A DNA stretch of 64,000 nt from Arenicola marina (Eukaryota > Annelida > Polychaeta > Arenicolidae), in the NCBI GenBank assembly GCA_964019135.1, contig OZ025256.1, positions 36,242,035-36,306,034 of the forward strand, in the 5' to 3' direction. Shown piece after piece: positions 52,701-61,760 of the stretch. Position numbers and translations under genes: made by a program. The number at the start of each line of letters is the position of its first letter. The first letter of the stretch is position 1. Below the pieces are notes generated by a model, which saw only the letters and a list, made by a program, of their open reading frames with translations, did no database searches and was not told the origin of the DNA.

Positions 52701-55700
52701 GCGTTACCGTACTGCACTGAGAAACGACGTCGTTCCTTGTGGTTTGTTACCGTACTGCACACTTAGAAAAGACGTGGTTCCTTGTGGTGCGTTACCGTAC
52801 TGCACTAAGAAACGACGTCGTTCCTTGTGGTGCGTTACCGTACTGCACTAAGAAACGACGTCGCTCCTTGTCGCGCGTTACGGTACTGCACTAAGAAACG
52901 ACGTCGTTCCTTGTGGTGCGTTACCGTACTGCACTAAGAAACGACGTCGTTCCTTGTGGTGCGTTACGGTACTGCACTAAGAAACGACGTCGTTTCTTGC
53001 AGTGCGTTACGGTACTGCACTACGAAACGACGTCGTTCCTTGTGGTGCGTTACCGTACTGCACTAAGAAACGACGTCGCTCCTTGTGGTGCGTTACCGTA
53101 CTGCACTAAGAAACGACGTCGTTCCATATGGTGCGTTACGGTACTGCACTAAGAAACGACGTCGTTCCTTGTGGTGCGTTACCGTACTGCACTAAAAAAC
53201 GACGTCGTTCCTTGTGGTGCGTTACCGTACTGCACTTAGAAACGACGTCGTTCCATATGGTGCGTTACGGTACTGCACTAAGAAACGACGTCGTTCCTTG
53301 TGGTGCGTTACCGTACTGCACTAAAAAACGACGTCGTTCCTTGTGGTGCGTTACCGTACTGCACTTAGAAACGACGTCGCTCCTTGTGGTGCGTTACTGT
53401 ACTGCACTAAGAAACGACGTCGTTCCTTGTGGTGCGTTACCGTACTGCACTAAGAAACGCCGTCGCTCCTTGTGGTGCGTTACCGTACTGCACTAAGAAA
53501 CGACGTCGCTCCTTGTGGTGCGTTACGGTACTGCACTAAGAAACGACGCCGTTCCTTGTGGTGCGTTACCGTACTGCAATAAGTAACGACGTCGTTCGTT
53601 GTGGTGCGTCACCGCACTGCACTAAGAAACAACGTCGTTCCTTGTGGTGCGTTACCGTACTGCACTAAGAAACGACGTCGCTCTTTGTGGTGCGTTAGCG
53701 TACTGCACTAATAAACGACGTTGCTCCTTGTGTTGCGTTACGGTACTGCACTAAGAAACGACGTCGTTCCTTGTGGTGGGTTACGGTACTGCACTTAGAA
53801 TAGACGTCGTTCCTTGTGGTGCGTTACCGTACTGCACTAAGAAACGACGTCGCTCCTTGTGGTGCGTTACCGTACTGCACTAATCAACGACGTCGCTCCT
53901 TGTGTTGCGTTACGGTACTGCACTGAGAAACGACGTCGTTCCTTGTGGTTTGTTACCGTACTGCACACTTAGAAAAGACGTGGTTCCTTGTGGTGCGTTA
54001 CCGTACTGCACTAAGAAACGACGTCGTTCCTTGTGGTGCGTTACCGTACTGCACTAAGAAACGACGTCGCTCCTTGTCGCGCGTTACGGTACTGCACTAA
54101 GAAACGACGTCGTTCCTTGTGGTGCGTTACCGTACTGCACTAAGAAACGACGTCGTTCCTTGTGGTGCGTTACGGTACTGCACTAAGAAACGACGTCGTT
54201 TCTTGCAGTGCGTTACGGTACTGCACTACGAAACGACGTCGTTCCTTGTGGTGCGTTACCGTACTGCACTAAGAAACGACGTCGTTCCTTGTGGTGTGTT
54301 ACCGTACTGCACTTAGAAACGACGTCGTTCCTTGTGGTGCGTTACCGTACCGCACTTAGAAACGACTTCGTTCCTTGTGGTGCGTTACCGTACTGCACTA
54401 AGAAACGACGTCGTTCCTTGTGGTGCGTTACCGTACTGCACTAAGAAACGACGTCGCTCCTTGTGGTGCGTTACGGTACTGCACTAAGAAACGACGTCGT
54501 TCCTTGTGGTGCGTTACCGTACTGCACTTAGAAAAGACGTCGTTCCTTGTTGTGCGTTACCGTACTGCACTAAGACACGACGTCGTTCCTTGTGGTGCGT
54601 TACCGTACTGCACTAAGAAACGACGTCGCTCCTTGTGGTGCGTTACGGTACTGCACTAAGAAACGACGTCGTTTCTTGCAGTGCGTTACGGTACTGCACT
54701 ACGAAACGACGTCGTTCCTCGTGGTGCGTTACCGTACTGCACTAAGAAACGACGTCGGTCCCTGTGGTGTGTTACCTTACTGCACTTAGAAACGACGTCG
54801 TTCCTTGTGGTGCGTTACGGTACTGCACTTAGAAACGACGTCGTTCCTTGTGGTGCGTTACCGTACTGCACTAAGAAACGACGTCGTTCCTTGTGGTGCG
54901 TTACCGTACTGCACTAAGAAACGACGTCGCTCCTTGTGGTGCGTTACGGTACTGCACTAAGAAACGACGTCGCTCCTTGTGGTGCGTTACCGTACTGCAC
55001 TAAGAAACGCCGTCGCTCCTTGTGGTGCGTTACCGTACTGCACTAAGAAACGACGCCGTTCCTTGTGGTGCGTTACCGTACTGCAATAAGTAACGACGTC
55101 GTTCCTTGTGGTGCGTCACCGCACTGCACTAAGAAACAACGTCGTTCCTTGTGGTGCGTTACCGTACTGCACTAAGAAACGACGTCGCTCTTTGTGGTGC
55201 GTTAGCGTACTGCACTAATAAACGACGTTGCTCCTTGTGTTGCGTTACGGTACTGCACTAAGAAACGACGTCGTTCCTTGTGGTGGGTTACGGTACTGCA
55301 CTTAGAATAGACGTCGTTCCTTGTGGTGCGTTACCGTACTGCACTAAGAAACGACGTTGCTCCTTGTGGTGCGTTACCGTACTGCACTAATAAACGACGT
55401 CGCTCCTTGTGTTGCGTTACGGTACTGCACTGAGAAACGACGTCGTTCCTTGTGGTTTGTTACCGTACTGCACACTTAGAAAAGACGTGGTTCCTTGTGG
55501 TGCGTTACCGTACTGCACTAAGAAACGACGTCGTTCCTTGTGGTGCGTTACCGTACTGCACTAAGAAACGACGTCGCTCCTTGTCGCGCGTTACGGTACT
55601 GCACTAAGAAACGACGTCGTTCCTTGTGGTGCGTTACCGTACTGCACTGAGAAACGACGTCGTTCCTTGTGGTTTGTTACCGTACTGCACACTTAGAAAA

Positions 55701-57920
55701 GACGTGGTTCCTTGTGGTGCGTTACCGTACTGCACTAAGAAACGACGTCGTTCCTTGTGGTGCGTTACCGTACTGCACTAAGAAACGACGTCGCTCCTTG
55801 TCGCGCGTTACGGTACTGCACTAAGAAACGACGTCGTTCCTTGTGGTGCGTTACCGTACTGCACTAAGAAACGACGTCGTTCCTTGTGGTGCGTTACGGT
55901 ACTGCACTAAGAAACGACGTCGTTTCTTGCAGTGCGTTACGGTACTGCACTACGAAACGACGTCGTTCCTTGTGGTGCGTTACCGTACTGCACTAAGAAA
56001 CGACGTCGCTCCTTGTGGTGCGTTACCGTACTGCACTAAGAAACGACGTCGTTCCATATGGTGCGTTACGGTACTGCACTAAGAAACGACGTCGTTCCTT
56101 GTGGTGCGTTACCGTACTGCACTAAAAAACGACGTCGTTCCTTGTGGTGCGTTACCGTACTGCACTTAGAAACGACGTCGTTCCATATGGTGCGTTACGG
56201 TACTGCACTAAGAAACGACGTCGTTCCTTGTGGTGCGTTACCGTACTGCACTAAAAAACGACGTCGTTCCTTGTGGTGCGTTACCGTACTGCACTTAGAA
56301 ACGACGTCGCTCCTTGTGGTGCGTTACTGTACTGCACTAAGAAACGACGTCGTTCCTTGTGGTGCGTTACCGTACTGCACTAAGAAACGCCGTCGCTCCT
56401 TGTGGTGCGTTACCGTACTGCACTAAGAAACGACGTCGCTCCTTGTGGTGCGTTACGGTACTGCACTAAGAAACGACGCCGTTCCTTGTGGTGCGTTACC
56501 GTACTGCACTAAGTAACGACGTCGTTCGTTGTAGTGCGTCACCGCACTGCACTAAGAAACAACGTCGTTCCTTGTGGTGCGTTACCGTACTGCACTAAGA
56601 AACGACGTCGCTCTTTGTGGTGCGTTAGCGTACTGCACTAATAAACGACGTTGCTCCTTGTGTTGCGTTACGGTACTGCACTAAGAAACGACGTCGTTCC
56701 TTGTGGTGGGTTACGGTACTGCACTTAGAATAGACGTCGTTCCTTGTGGTGCGTTACCGTACTGCACTAAGAAACGACGTCGCTCCTTGTGGTGCGTTAC
56801 CGTACTGCACTAATAAACGACGTCGCTCCTTGTGTTGCGTTACGGTACTGCACTGAGAAACGACGTCGTTCCTTGTGGTTTGTTACCGTACTGCACACTT
56901 AGAAAAGACGTGGTTCCTTGTGGTGCGTTACCGTACTGCACTAAGAAACGACGTCGTTCCTTGTGGTGCGTTACCGTACTGCACTAAGAAACGACGTCGC
57001 TCCTTGTCGCGCGTTACGGTACTGCACTAAGAAACGACGTCGTTCCTTGTGGTGCGTTACCGTACTGCACTAAGAAACGACGTCGTTCCTTGTGGTGCGT
57101 TACGGTACTGCACTAAGAAACGACGTCGTTTCTTGCAGTGCGTTACGGTACTGCACTACGAAACGACGTCGTTCCTTGTGGTGCGTTACCGTACTGCACT
57201 AAGAAACGACGTCGTTCCTTGTGGTGTGTTACCGTACTGCACTTAGAAACGACGTCGTTCCTTGTGGTGCGTTACCGTACCGCACTTAGAAACGACTTCG
57301 TTCCTTGTGGTGCGTTACCGTACTGCACTAAGAAACGACGTCGTTCCTTGTGGTGCGTTACCGTACTGCACTAAGAAACGACGTCGCTCCTTGTGGTGCG
57401 TTACGGTACTGCACTAAGAAACGACGTCGTTCCTTGTGGTGCGTTACCGTACTGCACTTAGAAAAGACGTCGTTCCTTGTTGTGCGTTACCGTACTGCAC
57501 TAAGACACGACGTCGTTCCTTGTGGTGCGTTACCGTACTGCACTAAGAAACGACGTCGCTCCTTGTGGTGCGTTACGGTACTGCACTAAGAAACGACGTC
57601 GTTTCTTGCAGTGCGTTACGGTACTGCACTACGAAACGACGTCGTTCCTCGTGGTGCGTTACCGTACTGCACTAAGAAACGACGTCGTTCCTTGTGGTGT
57701 GTTACCTTACTGCACTTAGAAACGACGTCGTTCCTTGTGGTGCGTTACGGTACTGCACTTAGAAACGACGTCGTTCCTTGTGGTGCGTTACCGTACTGCA
57801 CTAAGAAACGACGTCGTTCCTTGTGGTGCGTTACCGTACTGCACTAAGAAACGACGTCGCTCCTTGTGGTGCGTTACGGTACTGCACTAAGAAACGACGT
57901 CGCTCCTTGTGGTGCGTTAC
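49779..57920. repeat. 2,930-bp HOR, about 2.8 tandem copies
   Basis: The unit is 68 monomers plus 6 bp, the +6 coming from three 45-bp monomers per unit. Copies start at 49,779, 52,709 and 55,639. The third stops near 57,920, where TTACGGTACTG replaces TTACCGTACTG of the previous copy. CCATATGG pairs lie at 50,194/50,323, 53,124/53,253 and 56,054/56,183. The copies are nearly identical. Private differences I saw are CACTAATCAACG near 53,878 (copy 2), CTGCACTAAGTAACG near 56,504 and GTTGTAGTGCG near 56,527 (copy 3), and GGTCCCTGTGG near 51,827 and 54,757 but not in copy 3. Confidence 0.9.
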
Positions 57921-59162
57921 GGTACTGCACTAAGAAACGACGTCGTTCCTTGTGGTGCGTTACCGTACTGCACTAAGAAACGACGTCGTTCCTTGTGGTG
58001 CGTTACCGTACTGCACTAAGAAACGCCGTCGCTCCTTGTGGTGCGTTACCGTACTGCACTAAGAAACGACGTCGCTCCTTGTCGTGCGTTACGGTACTGC
58101 ACTAAGAAACGACGTCGTTCCTTGTGGTGCGTTACGGTACTGCACTGAGAAACGACGTCATTCCTTGTGGTGCGTTACCGTACTGCACTAAGAAACGACG
58201 TCGTTCCTTGTGGTGCGTTACCGTACTGCACTAAGAAACGACGTCGCTCCTGGTGTACGTTACCGTACTGCACTATGAAACGACGTCGTTCCTTGTGGTG
58301 CGTTACCGTACTGCACTATGAAACGCCGTCGCTCCTTTTGGTGCGTTCCCGTACTGCACTAAGAAACGACGTCTACCCTTGTGGTGCGTTACCGTACTGC
58401 ACTAAGAAACAACGTCGCTCCTTTTGGTGCGTTACCGTACTGCACTAAGAAACGACGTCGCTCCTTTTGGTGCGTTACCGTACTGCACTTAGAAACGACA
58501 TCGCTCCTTGTGGTGCGTTACCGTACAGCACTAAGAAACGACGTCGCTTCTTTTGGTGCGTTACCGTACTACACTTAGAAACGACGTCGCTCCTTGTGGT
58601 GCGTTACCGTACTGCACTAAGAAACGACGTCGCTCCTTGTGGTGCGTTACCGTACTGCACTTAGAAACGATGTCGCTCTTTTTGGTGCGTTACCGTACTG
58701 CACTAAGAAACGACGTCGGGCCTTGTGGTGCGTTACCGTACTGCACTAAGAAACGACGTCGCTCCTTGTGGTGCGTTACCGTACTGCACTAAGAAACGAC
58801 GTTGTTCCTTGTGGAGCGTTACCGAACTGCACTAAGAAACGCCGTCGCTCCTTGTGGTGCGTTACCGTACTGCACTTAGAAACGAGGTCGCTCCTTGTGG
58901 CGCGCAACCGTAATGCACTAAGAAACGACGTCGCTCCTGGTGTGCGTTACCGTACTCCACTATGGAACGACGTCGTTCCTTGTGGTGCGTTACCGTACTG
59001 CACTAAGAAACGCCGTCGCTCCTTATGGTGCGTTACCGTACTGCACTAAGAAACGACGTCACTCCTTGTGGTGCGTTACCGTACTGCACTAAGAAACGAC
59101 GTGGCTCCTTGTGGTGCGTTACCGTACTGCACTAAGCAACGATGTCGCTCCTTTTGGTGCGT

Positions 59163-61000
59163 TACCGTACTGCACTAAGAAGCGACGTCGCTCCTTTTAG
59201 TGCGTTACCGTACTGCACTTAGAAACGACGTCGCTCCTTGTGGTGCGTTACCGTACTGCACTGAGAAACGACGTCGCTCCTTTTGGTGCGTTACCGTACT
59301 GCACTTAGAAACGACGCCGCTCCTTGTGGTGCGTTACCGTACTGCACTAAGAAACGACGTCGCTCCTTTCGGTGCGTTACCGTACTGCACTTAGAAACGA
59401 CGTCGCTCCTTGTGGTGCGTTACCGTACTGCACTAAGAAACGACGTCGCTCCTTTTGGTGCGATACCGTACTGCACTAGGAAACGACGTCGCTCCTTGTG
59501 GTGCGTTACCGTACTGCACTAGGAAACGACGTCGCTCCTTGTGGTGCGTTACCGTACTGCACTAAGAAACGACGTCGCTCCTTTTGGTGCGATACCGTAC
59601 TGCACTAAGAAACGACGTCGCTCCTTGTGGTGCGTTACCGTACTGCACTAGGAAACGACGTCGCTCCTTGTGGTGCGTTACCGTACTGCACTAAGAAACG
59701 ACGTCGCTCCTTGGGGTGCGTTTCCGTACTGCACTAAGAAACGACGTCGTTCCTTGCGGTGCGTTACCGTACTGTGCTTAGAAACGACGTCGTTCCTTGT
59801 GGTGCGTTACCGTACTGCATTAAGAAACGCCGTCGTTCCTTGTGGTGCGTTACCGTACTGCACTAAAAAACGACGTCGTTCCTTGTGGTGCGTTACCGTA
59901 CTGTGCTTAGAAACGACGTCGTTCCTTGTGGTGCGTTACCGTACTGCACTAAGAAACGCCGTCGTTCCTTGTGGTGCGTTACCGCACTGCACTAAAAAAC
60001 GACGTCGTTCCTTGTGGTGCGTTACCGTACTGCACTTAGAAACGACGTCGTTCCTTGTGATGCGTTACGGTACTGCACTAAGAAACGACGTCGCTCCTTG
60101 TGGTGCGTTACCGTACTGCACTAAGAAACGACGTCGTTCCTTGTGGTGCGTTACCGTACTGCACTAAGAAGCGACGTCGCTCCTTTTAGTGCGTTACCGT
60201 ACTGCACTTAGAAACGACGTCGCTCCTTGTGGTGCGTTACCGTACTGCACTGAGAAACGACGTCGCTCCTTTTGGTGCGTTACCGTACTGCACTTAGAAA
60301 CGACGCCGCTCCTTGTGGTGCGTTACCGTACTGCACTAAGAAACGACGTCGCTCCTTTCGGTGCGTTACCGTACTGCACTTAGAAACGACGTCGCTCCTT
60401 GTGGTGCGTTACCGTACTGCAGTAAGAAACGACGTCGCTCCTTTTGGTGCGTTACCGTACTGCACTAAGAAACGACGTCGCTCCTTGTGGTGCGTTACCG
60501 TACTGCACTAAGAAACGACGTCGCTCCTTGTGGTGCGTTTCCGTACTGCACTAAGAAACGACGTCGTTCCTTGCGGTGCGTTACCGTACTGTGCTTAGAA
60601 ACGACGTCGTTCCTTGTGGTGCGTTACCGTACTGCATTAAGAAACGCCGTCGTTCCTTGTGGTGCGTTACCGTACTGCACTAAAAAACGACGTCGTTCCT
60701 TGTGGTGCGTTACCGTAGTGTGCTTAGAAACGACGTCGTTCCTTGTGGTGCGTTACCGTACTGCACTAAGAAACGCCGTCGTTCCTTGTGGTGCGTTACC
60801 GTACTGCACTAAAAAACGACGTCGTTCCTTGTGGTGCGTTACCGTACTGCACTTAGAAACGACGTCGTTCCTTGTGATGCGTTACGGTACTGCACTAAGA
60901 AACGACGTCGCTCCTTGTGGTGCGTTACCGTACTGCACTAAGAAACGACGTCGTTCCTTGTGGTGCGTTACCGTACTGGACTAAGAAACGACGTCGCTCC
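59163..61000. repeat. Nested 989-bp and 817-bp duplications
   Basis: AGAAGCGACGTCGC followed by TTTTAGTGCG occurs at about 59,180 and again 989 bp (23 monomers) later. The TGTGCTTAG/CTGCATTAAG segment (59,670-60,167) recurs at 60,487-60,984, 817 bp (19 monomers) later. The difference between the two offsets, 172 bp, is four monomers: the GCGATACC and CACTAGGAAACG monomers present only in the first copy. The right-hand 3,394-bp copy reproduces the same nesting (62,594 and 63,583). Confidence 0.8.
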
Positions 61001-61036
61001 TTGTGGTGCGTTACCGTACTGCACTAAGAAACGACG

Positions 61037-61760
61037 TCGCTCCTTGTCGTGCGTTACGGTACTGCACTAAGAAACGACGTCGTTCCTTGTGGTGCGTTAC
61101 GGTACTGCACTGAGAAACGACGTCATTCCTTGTGGTGCGTTACCGTACTGCACTAAGAAACGACGTCGTTCCTTGTGTGCGTTACCGTACTGCACTAAGA
61201 AACGACGTCGTTCGTTGTGGTGCGTTACCGTACTGCACTAAGAAACGACGTCGCTCCTGGTGTACGTTACCGTACTGCACTATGAAACGACGTCGTTCCT
61301 TGTGGTGCGTTACCGTACTGCACTATGAAACGCCGTCGCTCCTTTTGGTGCGTTCCCGTACTGCACTAAGAAACGACGTCTACCCTTGTGGTGCGTTACC
61401 GTACTGCACTAAGAAACAACGTCGCTCCTTTTGGTGCGTTACCGTACTGCACTAAGAAACGACGTCGCTCCTTTTGGTGCGTTACCGTACTGCACTTAGA
61501 AACGACATCGCTCCTTGTGGTGCGTTACCGTACAGCACTAAGAAACGACGTCGCTCCTTGTGGTGCGTTACCGTACTGCACTAAGAAACGACGTCGCTCC
61601 TTGTCGTGCGTTACGGTACTGCACTAAGAAACGACGTCGTTCCTTGTGGTGCGTTACGGTACTGCACTGAGAAACGACGTCATTCCTTGTGGTGCGTTAC
61701 CGTACTGCACTAAGAAACGACGTCGTTCCTTGTGGTGCGTTACCGTACTGCACTAAGAAA
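61037..61760. repeat. Local 557-bp and 387-bp repeats at the HOR junction
   Basis: The GTCGTGCGTTACGG segment near 61,041 reappears near 61,598, 557 bp later (13 monomers less 2 bp). The loss comes from the CTGGTGTACG monomer and a unique 42-bp monomer reading TTCCTTGTGTGCG near 61,170. The GTCTACCC-GACATCG segment at about 61,377-61,555 recurs at about 61,764, 387 bp (9 monomers) later. GACATCG therefore occurs at both 61,504 and 61,891. Confidence 0.78.

Larger units (their letters stand above)
15389..56190. repeat. CCATATGG monomer variant, single and paired forms
   Basis: TTCCATATGG replaces TTCCTTGTGG, creating an 8-bp palindrome. Single sites are at 15,389, 17,970, 23,996 and 29,118. 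Pairs exactly 129 bp (three monomers) apart are at 31,914/32,043, 34,666/34,795, 37,891/38,020, 43,783/43,912, 46,321/46,450, 49,160/49,289, 50,194/50,323, 53,124/53,253 and 56,054/56,183. The unit near 21.0 kb lacks it because two monomers are missing there relative to 17.9 kb. Confidence 0.9.
16100..56902. repeat. 45-bp monomer variant (CA insertion), 23 copies
   Basis: A 2-bp insertion turns GCACTTAG into GCACACTTAG, always with GGTTTGTTACC upstream and AAAAGACGTGGTTCC downstream. CACACTTAG starts at 16,100, 18,595, 19,457, 21,565, 22,427, 24,707, 26,429, 27,291, 29,829, 32,754, 35,506, 38,731, 42,128, 44,624, 47,161, 49,828, 51,034, 52,541, 52,758, 53,964, 55,471, 55,688 and 56,894. The preceding monomers (ACTAATAAACG, then GTGTTGCGTTACGG, then CACTGAGAAACG) are usually co-inherited. 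It is absent from zone I and from the right-end zone-I-type block. Confidence 0.9.
15036..58350. repeat. Zone II: CGTTCC/TACGGTA-rich satellite subfamily
   Basis: Monomers with CGTTCC and frequent TACGGTA prevail. The CGTTCC form turns the CGACGTCG junction into the 12-bp palindrome AACGACGTCGTT. The zone contains all 23 of the 45-bp monomers, all CCATATGG monomers, and 42-bp monomers of the CTGGTGTACG type. Its sequence is a series of 2.5-3.3 kb HOR units. Most carry one GACATCG module of zone-I-like TTTTGG monomers followed by CGTTCC monomers. An island of pure zone-I-type sequence interrupts it at about 40.2-41.55 kb, with a shorter version at about 48.66-49.14 kb. Confidence 0.85.

Noticed and set aside
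49779-57920. Assembly artefact as the cause of the 2,930-bp near-identical copies
   Set aside because: Each copy has private variants and the third copy passes into different sequence in register, so simple duplication of one contig end is unlikely. It cannot be fully excluded without reads.
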